Source: Symbiodinium sp. CCMP2592 (Eukaryota; Sar; Dinophyceae; Suessiales; Symbiodiniaceae). From it: DNA of 64,000 bases. The notes under the pieces were generated by a model that saw only the letters and a program-made list of their open reading frames with translations, had not been told where the DNA came from and made no database searches. Position 1 is the stretch's first letter. Every line of letters begins with the position of its first letter. The translations under genes and the position numbers were made by a program. The stretch spans positions 1,364,062 to 1,428,061 of the forward strand of contig CAJNDT010000003.1 of assembly GCA_905221615.1 (NCBI GenBank), in the 5' to 3' direction. Positions 32,913 to 42,308 of the stretch are shown in pieces.

Positions 32913-33011
32913 GGTGGTTGTGAAAATTATGGCCCCTTGTTGGGTACCCTAAATATTAGGTGCCGTATCATAATAAGGACCCAAAAAGGGACCCTAATTT
33001 CGACAACCACC
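32913..33011. mobile_element. TIR element family E, copy 2 (introner-like)
   Basis: GGTGGTTGTGAAAATTATGG at the left and GACAACCACC at the right; the GACCCAAAAAGGGACCCTAA block is shared with copy 1. An exon-like islet starts 10 bp beyond its right end. Confidence 0.7.
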
Positions 33012-33021
33012 TGTTTGGAAG

Positions 33022-33106
33022 AACCCCACCGCATGCGCAGCAGGCCATGCTGGCTGTGTGCAGCTATGTCTCCAAGGTCGCCAGCGAGGTCAGGGAAACT
33101 GCTAGG
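33022..33106 (+). CDS. Exon-like islet with telomere-like donor
   Basis: Acceptor GTTTGGAAG|AAC, donor GCTAGG|GTTTAGGGTTTAGG. The frame reads TPPHAQQAMLAVCSYVSKVA. 85 nt between introner E copy 2 and a G-rich array. One of the cleanest combinations of introner and heptamer. Confidence 0.5.
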
Positions 33107-34239
33107 GTTTAGGGTTTAGGTGCAAAGTTTAGGGTTTAAGTATCCTCGAGTCGGAAGGTGTTTAGAATGCCGCTGTGCTGTCGAAAGGGCGTAGCAGCGT
33201 AGCTGTTTCAACTCACGTTTGTCCATGCTGCTTACAAGATGCTGGCTAGGGTGGCATGCTGCAAGGGCTTCAGGGACCTTCTTCATGCCCAAGGCATCTC
33301 TGCTCTTTAGAAGACGGCATGATTCCTCAGCCCATAACACTCTCAGCCCTGGCAATATCCTTGGTGGTCTATGGGCACATGCAAGATGGTGACATGTTCT
33401 TTTATGAGGGTGTCGGTGGAGTGAGGGTTTGGAGGAAGGGACGTAAGATCCCCAACGTACTCCTGAACCTCGAACCCCATACAGAGTAAACTAATTGTTA
33501 TGAAGCCCGCTGTAGATCCCTACGTGACCCTTAAACCCGAAACCCTAAACCCCTGAGCCCTAAACCCATAAGCCCCTAAACCCGACCAAAGCGGCTGGGC
33601 AGGTTCGAGACCGCTTAGAAGCGGGAAAGGCTGGAGCCCTTCTGACTGCTCTCTCTCTCGAAGTTGTTCACTACTTTGGGTTATGGGCTTTGGGGTTCAG
33701 GGTTTAGGGTTTAAGATTTGGGGTTTAAGATTTAGGGTTTAGGGCTTCGGGGGGTTCGTAAAAGTCGGTTAGGTCCCGTTGGTTTAGAGTCTGTTTAGGG
33801 CTAAGGCTAAGGCTCAGTGTTGTGGGCTTGGGAGAGGTGGGCTTGGTAAAAAACAGCTTTGTGCGGAGTCGGAGACTTGAGGATTCTGGCGGTTAGGCCT
33901 CAAGACTCGGCGGGTTCTCGCGAACCTCAGCCTTCATTATAGACCCTAGCTTCGTCGAGACCTCTGTCTCCCAAGATGTCGAGAAAGTCCCACAAAACTA
34001 TACCCCTAACCACTTAAAACCCTGCACCCAGCTTTATATTCTTGATATACTACGCCATCCCCCTCCTCTCCACCCCAAATTCTGCAAGCCTTAGAGTACA
34101 ATGGGACCCCGAGCACGTACCTATATGACTCAAATTGAGGCTCGAAGAGGGCTCAGCAGTGACGGAGACTTCCGCTCTCTGCCTTAACAGCGCAGGCTTC
34201 AGGGTTCAGGGTGTAGGGTTTTGTCCTAGTAAAGCCTAG

Positions 34240-34560
34240 GGCCCAAGAAGGCCAAGAAGGCCAAAGAGGATCCAGCTGCGGAGGCCATGGGATCAAAGGG
34301 GCCAGAGGCTCCAGCCAAGAAGAAGGCGAAAAAGCAGGAGGATGGTCCCGTATCTCTCTCCTACTCGCGCCAGTTCATGAGGTTGGACAAGGTGGCGCGC
34401 AAGGAGCGGGCTGTTGGCCAAGCAAGGCGGGCGAAAAAGGTGGCAAAGGGCAAAGCACTTGCCCACAACGCCCTTCGTTGGGTGGAGGATCGCCTGACCG
34501 AGCAGGAGGAGGGCTTGCCATCTCAGGAGCCGGAAGTGGGCGCAGTGGACCTACTTTCTC
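34240..34560 (+). CDS. Lys/Ala/Glu-rich coding-like exon
   Basis: After GCCTAG|GG the frame is open for over 100 codons with repeated K-K-A-K motifs (a nuclear-localisation-like AKKKAKKQE), then a basic helix SYSRQFMRLDKVARKERAVG. It is GC-rich with GC-rich third positions, unlike the flanks. Probably a basic nuclear or nucleolar protein exon. The right border is unclear, since a TIR-like AT segment follows at about 34,565. Confidence 0.5.
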
Positions 34561-34749
34561 ATTATACACCCCTTTGTAGAATTGTGTGGGGCCCTAGAAG
34601 ACAGTACGTAGGCCCGGGTAAGTGGACCAAGTTGTGCTCCTACCCCCAAGTACCTTCAGTTGAACCCGAGTGCAGAGCTGCCTTCAGGTACCAAATCCAG
34701 ACCAGCTGTCCAAGTATGTGCAGCAGGTGGGTGCTTGGGGTTCAGATAC

Positions 34750-34849
34750 TACTATTTGCTTAAGAACCCCCAAAAAATAAAAAATATATTCCTTATGGGG
34801 GTAATATAGGGATTATTATTTTTTTGGTGGGTTTCTTAAGCAAACAGTA
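34750..34849. mobile_element. TIR element family I
   Basis: TACTATTTGCTTAAGAACCC at the left and GGGTTTCTTAAGCAAACAGTA-type complement at the right, 100 bp, with A-rich/T-rich inner arms. Confidence 0.7.
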
Positions 34850-34914
34850 GGATATGATTCCCAGTAGAGACATCCAGTTGATTTTTCATCTAGTGCCTTA
34901 CGAGCACCGTCCTG

Positions 34915-35310
34915 AGAGTTGACGAGTAGCTAAGTACAGAAACAGGAGTGTGCCGGATTAAGAGGAAAATATCAGGAGTGAGACGTGTTTGCGAGCACAT
35001 GTCCTGGAGCAAAGATGTTTATGATCAGTGTCTTAGAGTAGACGCATTTACCGTTAACTGTATTGGAGTAACCGCTTTTGCAAGGATGTAAGGTTCTGGA
35101 GTCACTGTGTTGACGAGTACACTTTCTAGAATTCAAGCGTGTTTACGAGTGCATGTGTTTACGATGACAATTTCTAGAGTCCTCGTGGTCATGTGTGCAT
35201 TATACGCAGAGTGTGTGGTTGCAAGTTTATTTCGTGGATTTTATCTCCTGGAGTACAAGTCCAGGAGTAAAGTTTTGGAGTGACGTTGACAGGATAGTCT
35301 CGACGTGGGC
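34915..35310. repeat. Degenerate tandem repeat, about 35-bp period
   Basis: Variants of CTGGAGT ... GTGTTTACGAGTGCATG recur about ten times, with CTGGAG/TTAGAGT/CTAGAGT marking unit starts. Not heptamer-derived. Confidence 0.55.
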
Positions 35311-35884
35311 CATCACGAGTTTGGAGAATAAAGGGTGTAGGGTTAGGGATTCTTGTGTTGACTTGCCTGAGAGCTTTTATGGCGGACTTCGAGCAGCAAG
35401 CGCATAATATACAAGTGAAGCACCTGTGCGGCGAAGCCACAACCACATGAACCCCCCAAATCTTAATCAAAGGAATCACAGGAAACAACATGCAATGCGA
35501 TGCTGAGCAGAAAATTTCGATGCTGGGTACGAGGCGAGGTCGTAACAATGGGCCGCACGTACATACACATGTACACACCTGCATACAGCTGCATGCTTTT
35601 ACATTGGAATGAACACAGCTTCTTGGTGTGTGATCCTTTGTTTGTTGCTTTGTTCTATGCTGGTCGGCATTAGCGACTACCTCTCCAAGTTGACTGCGTC
35701 GGGGCGGTGCAGGCTTAGGCAAAGGCTTCCATGTTTGGGGTGTCGTGAGTGAGTTCGCAAATAGAGTATTGTACACCCATACACGGATGCATGCACGGAA
35801 AGACACATACACACGTAAATGTGTGCACATGCACACGCCCTAATCCTCAAACCCTTAACTCCACACCTTAAGCCCTTAGACCTT

Positions 35885-36000
35885 ATGGGCCAGAAGCCCG
35901 AAACCCTAAACCCTAAACCCTAAACCCTGAACCCTGAACCCTGAATCCTAAACCCTAAACCCTAAACCCTAAATCTTGAACCCTGAATCCTAGAGGGAGA
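35885..36000. repeat. Telomere-like array, C-rich
   Basis: CCCTAAA units with CCCTGAA variants in blocks. Confidence 0.9.
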
Positions 36001-36062
36001 CCAGAGGCCCCACTCTCTCGCCCTAACACCCAACAGATCCGAAGCCCCAGGCCCTTAACCCT

Positions 36063-36228
36063 ATCATGGGACTTAGTAAACTAGGGTTCTATTTAAGGTA
36101 ACTATACTATACTTACTAATAGCCATACTTACTAAGTCCTATTTAAGGTAACTATATTGATAATTACTTATAAACCCCAATTAAGGTACTTATAGCCATA
36201 CTTACTAAGTCCCATGATCCTCCAAGTA
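36063..36228. mobile_element. TIR element family A, copy 3 (internally duplicated)
   Basis: It matches copy 1 but the outer left 8-10 bases are lost and about 45 bp (CTTACTAAGTCC/TATTTAAGGTAACTATA) are repeated inside. Confidence 0.65.
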
Positions 36229-37334
36229 ATCCCTAAACCCTAAGCGCCAGACCCGAAACTCCCAAAACCCATAAGAGTGTGAAAGGTGGTTGATCAGCTC
36301 CAAAAGTTGGTCAAGGGGGCGCCGAGGAATATCCAGGATCCGGGTTTCGGCAGTTTCTAGGTGCATTCAGGGATCTAGGATTTCGGAAAGTTTCTTACTT
36401 ATCGGGATTTAGGGTTTCTGCTGTTTCTAGGTGCATTTACAGATCCAGGATTCCGGATGGTCTCTTTGGATGTAGCGGTGTAGGGTTCAGTTTTCGTTGG
36501 GTGGGATTTGCGATGTAGTCTCCAGGGTTTGTGGAGGGTTGCTCCTTGGGGTTAGGGATTCGGGAGTGAGGTGGGGTTGAGGGCCAAAGGAGTTAGGGTG
36601 GTGGGGTTCACGGATGGGAGGTTAAGGGTGAAAGGTGGTTTGGGTTTCAGAGTTCAGTCCAAACTTCCTAAAGCGCCCCTTACAGCACCCTAAAAGTAGC
36701 AGTACCCCTTATAGTATCCTTGTGGTAGCCTTGTTTACCATCACTATAGAATCTAAGGGTCCAAAGGACGTAACAATTAGGTATTCGTTTTCAGGACAGT
36801 GGTTTTATGCAAGTTACTTTTTTGGAGAGTATGTGTTTTTTTGATACTTGGACCTTTGGGCAGAATTGCTCTGCAATTTATGCCCTCGCCTACGTCCGGG
36901 TTACTATGGCTTGGGAGTCCCCGAACAAAAAGTTAAGAACAGATCTGGTAAGACCATTTCGTAGCTTTACAAGCTTCCTATCCTTGTCTCGTTTCCTTAA
37001 TGGGACCGACGGGTCTGTCCTGCTTGAACCCTGAACCCCGAAACCTTGTAAGCCATATAAACCCTACAAACCCTATAAGCCCAATAAGCTCCATAAACCG
37101 AAACTCTGGGACCTGGAGTAGGCCCTTATTCCCTTTTTGTAGGGCTCAGGTTCCCTTATAAGCCACTTTAAACCAAAAAGGGCAGCCTTTTTATTCCTAG
37201 GCTACTATTGGGTTTAGAACTACACCCTAAACAATAAAATCGGGATCTACAGGGTCGAGGGTTCAAGGTGTAGGTTAAGGGTTTAAGGTTACTGGTTCAA
37301 GGTTACGTTTAGGTTTACGGTTAAGGGCCCGAGG

Positions 37335-37485
37335 CCCCTCAACTGGGTTTGGGGTTTAGGGTGTAGGGTGTAGGGTGTAGGGTGCAGGGTTTAGGGTTTA
37401 GGGTGTAGGGTTTAGGGTTTAGGGTGTAGGGTTTAGGGTTTAGGGTTTAGGGTCTAGGGTTTAGGGTTTAGGGTTTAGGGCTCGC
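37335..37485. repeat. Telomere-like array, G-rich, TTTAGGG/TGTAGGG
   Basis: About 20 units in register; TGTAGGG variants alternate with TTTAGGG as higher-order blocks. Confidence 0.95.
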
Positions 37486-40044
37486 CTACATAGATGATTT
37501 GACTGATCTGAGGATCGGCAAGGACTTGCAAGGTTTTCTTTCCTAGTGCTTGTTTATCAGGCTCCCATGAGCTCGAGTATAATGACTATTGATTAGAGCT
37601 GTCAGGCGTGTTCTTGCTTTTTCGTCAAGTTTTCCGTTTTCGGGTCATGTTTCCTACCATAGGGCCATAGGCGGCCATAGGGACGATCTCGATAAAGTCT
37701 ATCTGGCGCCCGCCTTCAAAGGGGAATGGAGAGAGCGAGACTCTTGGTAGAATTCAGGGGTTCCGGGTTTAGGGTTTAGGGGTTTAGGGTTTAGAGTTTA
37801 AGGTTTGGGGAGGACCGAGCCATTTGGGTCCGGGGATGTTGTGCAGGGTGTTATCACCTTGCAAGTTCTTACACGCCGTTAGGGTCTAGGGCTCATGTAC
37901 ACTTTAGGGTTTAGGGTTTATGTATCGTTTAGGCTTTAGGGTGTATGTATAGTTTAGGGTTTAGGGTTTAGGCTTTGGTTCTACAGACTGGTCTGCATTA
38001 GACTAAATGTCCTTCCAGAAGTTTCTCTCGCAGCAAAGCTTCGCTCATGGATACTTGACGGGGAGTGTTTTTTAAGAGCCCTTGCGTGAAAGGGTCTGTG
38101 AGTGCGACAAATACTGCAGGATAAGATGGCCGGCCCCTTCCATGGATTCTACGATTTCTGGGGTGGGGGCCTCAGGTATTGAGGCCTGCGCAGGCTCTTG
38201 CAAGGTTAGTGTCACTCCGCAACCATCATGCCCACTGCAGCAAAAGCGCGGGAATCCGAAGTAAGCATGTTTGCTTACCGAACAGTGGGTGCTCAGGGTT
38301 CAGAACGTCTGGTCCAGCCTAACTCAAGTAATATAACTGGCCTTTAAGCTGTTGCTACCTTCTTGCAAACCCTGTGAACAAAAAGAAGAAGTCCTTGTCA
38401 TGTCAGGACGCATCAACAAGTTAAGTCCCCAGTAGCCCTAGATCAAGAAGTCAGGGCTTCTGAACACTCGGGTGTTTGTTTATGTAGGGTCCCTAAACTA
38501 AGGATCAGTGAACATGTAGGCTGTTCCGTCAGTTTGCTGATGTGCCCCACGTGGCTGCGACACGTCTCAACCTGGATAAGGACGCACCTTGCGAACAGCA
38601 ACCTAGTGCTGAAGCCACCGCAGCCGCAGCTCAACCTGAGTCAATCTGCAGTGCCGGCAGAAGCACCGCGTCGCCCGGAGCCAGAGCCAAAGCGGCAGCA
38701 TAAAACGTTGTTTCAAGCTAAATAAGGAAGCCAGCTAGAGAAGGATGTGGGTTGATTCCTTTTGTCAGCATTAATCATGTTGTGATTATTGTTCCAACCG
38801 CTGGTTGAAGTGCTTAATGCCTGTAGTTACAGGCACTCGTGCTACTACTGCTGCTACTGCAACCGCGACCGCCACGCCACGGCCTTCTTGACCCTCATCA
38901 TGAATTCCAAACCCCAAACTCTAACAACTAAACCCTAGCCCTAAACTCTGGACGTTGAAACTCCAAACACTATGATTAAGCCCGACATAGCCCTGTAATT
39001 GCAAACCTCCAAACCATCGGTTTAGGGTTTAGGGTTTCAATGTTCGTTGGCTTGGCCACCTGAGGCAACAAGACCAACAAGCCCCTGAGTGCACAGAGCT
39101 TTCTCGGCATCCTCGAGGATTTGGAGGCGGGTTTTCTTACGATCAGGGTTCAGAGCCCGACGGTATAGAGTTTAGGGCTTAGAATCGAAAGTTTAGGGTG
39201 TAGGGTTCAGAGATGGTTTTCAACTTGCTTTCTGTTCTTTGTTAGAGTTGTGTTTTGTGCGCGTTGCAGTTCGGGGGTCGGGTTCCAAGTTTTCGTGGTT
39301 CCGGAGGTTTGGGGGATACTTATTGCAGCGTTCAGAACAGTGGGAATCCCGGTTTGTCGCATGATGCCCCAGCTAAAACCGAACACCGCACCTCAAGTCT
39401 GTTGCCGAAGTAGTTGAACAACAGACTGCTGAAGGAAGACCAGCTAACAAGGCATTCGCATCACGACAAGCTTGTGTAAAGCTACATTGAATACCCTATT
39501 CAGTCTACACCAGACTGTATTGCCAACAAACAGCAACACCCTGACCTTCTTTAAGCCTAAAGCCCTACACCCGCATGAGTCAAAGTATCATTACACTTCA
39601 GTTACCGTCATCACGGAAATCTTTGGCAACGGTTAAACCATTCAAACCAACACGGGCTCGTGGCTGAAGGGGCTCGTTCTTCAATCTAGGGTTTCGGGTT
39701 TACGGGAATGGATAGGGTTTTGGGTGAAGAAGGGGCTTGGTAGTCATTTCCATACAGCCTGCGAGGGTTGCAGATGTGATGTCGCATATGAGCATTTGAA
39801 CTAGGGAACTTGGACACTTGGGTATCGGTGTCTGTACATACACCAGTGGTTGTTGGTGACCACTTACATACAAACATATATCCCTGCAGTCCCTACATAG
39901 TTACAGGCGAAGATACCCCAACTTCTTTTTATTTGTGTTACAAAACTCTATTGCTATTCCAGGACGTCTTCCCTGTGCCAGCCAATGGCGATGGAGACGC
40001 AGGCGAGGTGAGTCCTCCCCTCGCCTCGGCTTAGGGGTTGTTTA

Positions 40045-40049
40045 GGGTT
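40045..40049. other. Target-site duplication (left)
   Basis: GGGTT, identical to 48,780-48,784. It lies inside a TTTAGGG-type heptamer. 5-bp duplications are normal for Copia integrase. Confidence 0.9.
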
Positions 40050-40265
40050 TGCAAGTGAAATCACTTGTACGATGAACCTCCTCACCGCAGGTGGAAGCCT
40101 CATCGGTGTATCTCCCGACGCAGATTCGACAGGTCAAGAAAGGGAGCCCAAAAAGAGAGGCCGCTGTAGCTCCGTTAGCCGAGCCATCAGGCCTCCGTGA
40201 CTGGGTTCCTCTGACTTTCGTTCTCCTTGAGCACTCGAAGACTTCAGTCAGCTACCAGACTTTCA
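40050..40265 (+). repeat. 5' LTR, 216 bp
   Basis: Starts TG and ends CA. A 7-bp inverted repeat CAAGTGA/TCACTTG lies at 40,052-40,067, possibly a regulatory site. The LTR is short and open in one frame throughout, which gives spurious 60-codon ORFs in both copies. No TATA box was recognised. Confidence 0.95.
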
Positions 40266-40278
40266 TGGTAGCGGAGCC
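40266..40278 (+). promoter_or_regulatory. Primer-binding site (tRNA-iMet type)
   Basis: TGGTAGCGGAGCC follows the LTR with no gap. It resembles the complement of the 3' end of initiator tRNA-Met (TGGTAGCAGAGG in many eukaryotes), the normal copia primer; one or two mismatches to that reference. Confidence 0.75.
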
Positions 40279-40322
40279 CTTGTGGCTCCAAAACCGATCC
40301 GGGGACCTATACTGCTGAGCGA

Positions 40323-40338
40323 TATTTTCCCTCTGCAG
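40323..40338 (+). promoter_or_regulatory. Putative spliced-leader acceptor before gag
   Basis: ATTTTCCCTCTGCAG, a pyrimidine tract plus AG, ends 35 nt before the gag ATG. Dinoflagellate mRNAs get a trans-spliced leader at such sites; use here is inferred. Confidence 0.4.
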
Positions 40339-40373
40339 GACAAGAGTCTGTAGCGAGAGTGAAGTGAGCAATC

Positions 40374-42272
40374 ATGACAGAGATTGCCCGATCGAAAGAT
40401 GGAGTGCCTATCTGGAATGGCGAAGCAGGGACGTTCCAGGAGTTCGAGGAAACGGCCCTGGTATGGGAGCAGTCTATTGCTCTCAACAAGCGATACCTCT
40501 GCGGCCCAAAGCTCCTGGCGGAGCTGACCGGAGCCGCAAAACGGCTTGTCGCGGGGAAGCGACATGACTGGGTGTCGCACAACGGGGGAGTGCAAGATCT
40601 TATGAAGCACCTGCGAGCTTGTTTGGGGAAGCCAATGGTGTCTGATTTGACCGAGCACCTGAACAGATATTTCAAAAGTTCGAGGAGACGGCCCAATGAG
40701 AGCATGAACGATTATATCACTCGGAAATGTGAGGTGTATCTTCGTGCATGCCAAGCTCTACAGCGAGTCATACCACATCATGAGACGACAGGACCGACCT
40801 CGACTACCGGGACCAACCGAGGCCTTCAGAGCCGGCGATCCAGCTGGGACTCAGCAGGAGTCGCCCCCACAGAGGCCGCTCCGGAGGTTCAGGCCGCAGC
40901 ACCTGTGAGCGCCACAGGAGCGGCCGATGATGATGATGAGGAGCATGAAACATCGGAGCAGGGCCCGGATGCTTGGAGCAGCTATAACTGGCAGTGGCGA
41001 GGCAGTCAGAACTGGTGGTGTGGAAGCTACGGGGGCTACGGCAACTACCAAGGCAGTTGGGCCAACTACGGGGATCGAGATGCAGGGTGGTCGCCACCAG
41101 ACCACTGGAGACCCTCTCGAGAGGCCCCTACCACCACGATGCCAGAGCTGCTACCAGATTTTGTTCAGGGATGGTACCTGCTGCAAGACTCCGGTCTGGA
41201 CCAGAGCGAGCGCAACGTGATCATGGCGGCTTTGGGAGGAGAGTTCACTCTCCAAAGAGTCGCCCAGGAGCTACGGACGCAATGGTCCGGGCAGGAAGCA
41301 GCGCGACGCAGAGAGCAAGGAGGCCGCCAGAGCGGCTTCCTAGGCGACGCCGCCGCAGATGAGCCAGACCAAGAAGCAAGTGACCTCATTGCCGAGGAGT
41401 TCGACAACGAGCTCGACGAGGAGGGGTACGCGATGGTGGCCGAGGCAGAGGAGGATGCCCAGAGTGCCATGGCAGCCATGGACCAAGCGAAGCGGACACT
41501 AAGGGCTGCCCGAGCCCGCCAGCACAACGTCCGCATGTCACGGCAGTACTATCGCGCCTCAGGCAAAGGCTTCTCTGGAGGAGGCCGCGGCAAGGGCGGT
41601 ACAGTACCCGATGATAGCAAGATGACGTGCATGCGATGTGGAAAGCAGGGGCATCGCATTGCAAACTGCCCCCATCCTCCACCCAGTGCCAAGGTGGCAG
41701 AACAGGTGGAGGCCACTTCGTCATTCATCTGCTTCAACGACGTGGAGAATGAGGCAGCTTACGTGGCCGGGATCACTACGGCAGAAGCCGTTCACCAAGG
41801 GAAGGCCGTGATCGACGGCGGGGCCACTCGTACGTTGGCCTCGATCTCGGCCATGGAAGCCATCATGGCCCTCAACCAATCCAAGCATGGCCACAACGGC
41901 GTGGCCGCAGTCGACCTGAAGGAGAGGCCGGTGTTCGGATTCGGAAACGGCTCGGAGAATCAATGCGCGTCAACAGTTCAGTTGAAGATCGCCGCGAACA
42001 GTGCGCCGCGAGTCCTGAAGGTCCATTGCTTGGATCATGGGAGTGGCCCCCTGCTTTTGAGCGTGGACTCATTGAGGAAGCTGGGCGCCATTGTCGATTT
42101 TGCTGAGGACCTAGTTTGTTTTCGTAGTTTGGATGCTAATCAGGTGATACAAGTCGAAAGGTCTGCCACAGGACACCAGTTGCTACCGATGACCGACGAC
42201 TTGATGAAGCAGGCGAAGGCCACGAAGCTGGCCATCCCGAGCCTGCGCGAGTACCTGGCTGAAGAGGGCTAG
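40374..42272 (+). CDS. gag: Gag-protease polyprotein, 632 aa
   Basis: It packages the element RNA and carries the maturation protease. The first ATG after an in-frame TGA (40,365) was chosen. Residues 1-140 resemble dinoflagellate copia Gag (WNGEAGTFQEFEE start, then SMNDYITRK). The middle has an acidic DDDDEE patch and Trp/Gly/Tyr-rich stretch. A CCHC zinc knuckle is at C419, C422, H427, C432 (CX2CX4HX4C). A retropepsin-like active site D481-G-G-A-T lies within VIDGGATRTLAS; the usual motif is D-S/T-G, so Gly in the second position is unusual. It ends at TAG 42,270. The same frame then continues to pol after one stop codon. Confidence 0.9.
   Translation: MTEIARSKDGVPIWNGEAGTFQEFEETALVWEQSIALNKRYLCGPKLLAELTGAAKRLVAGKRHDWVSHNGGVQDLMKHLRACLGKPMVSDLTEHLNRYFKSSRRRPNESMNDYITRKCEVYLRACQALQRVIPHHETTGPTSTTGTNRGLQSRRSSWDSAGVAPTEAAPEVQAAAPVSATGAADDDDEEHETSEQGPDAWSSYNWQWRGSQNWWCGSYGGYGNYQGSWANYGDRDAGWSPPDHWRPSREAPTTTMPELLPDFVQGWYLLQDSGLDQSERNVIMAALGGEFTLQRVAQELRTQWSGQEAARRREQGGRQSGFLGDAAADEPDQEASDLIAEEFDNELDEEGYAMVAEAEEDAQSAMAAMDQAKRTLRAARARQHNVRMSRQYYRASGKGFSGGGRGKGGTVPDDSKMTCMRCGKQGHRIANCPHPPPSAKVAEQVEATSSFICFNDVENEAAYVAGITTAEAVHQGKAVIDGGATRTLASISAMEAIMALNQSKHGHNGVAAVDLKERPVFGFGNGSENQCASTVQLKIAANSAPRVLKVHCLDHGSGPLLLSVDSLRKLGAIVDFAEDLVCFRSLDANQVIQVERSATGHQLLPMTDDLMKQAKATKLAIPSLREYLAEEG
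42270..42272 (+). other. Single in-frame TAG between gag-pr and pol
   Basis: gag-pr and pol are in the same frame, separated by this TAG and 12 sense codons before the pol ATG. Readthrough would give a Gag-Pol fusion; alternatively pol may be made from its own trans-spliced mRNA (see 42,279-42,295). Confidence 0.6.
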
Positions 42273-42278
42273 GGACAG

Positions 42279-42295
42279 CTCCTTCATTTCTCTAG
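42279..42295 (+). promoter_or_regulatory. Putative spliced-leader acceptor before pol
   Basis: GCTCCTTCATTTCTCTAG, a good pyrimidine tract plus AG, ends 13 nt before the pol ATG at 42,309. Inferred role. Confidence 0.4.
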
Positions 42296-42308
42296 TTCCG
42301 CGGGGAAA

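Noticed and set aside
35189-35836. 215-codon minus-strand ORF
   Set aside because: Its start is a CA-repeat translated as Cys/Met/Thr, the composition is Pro/Cys-rich without domains, and it overlaps the degenerate 35-bp repeat. I cannot support it as a gene.
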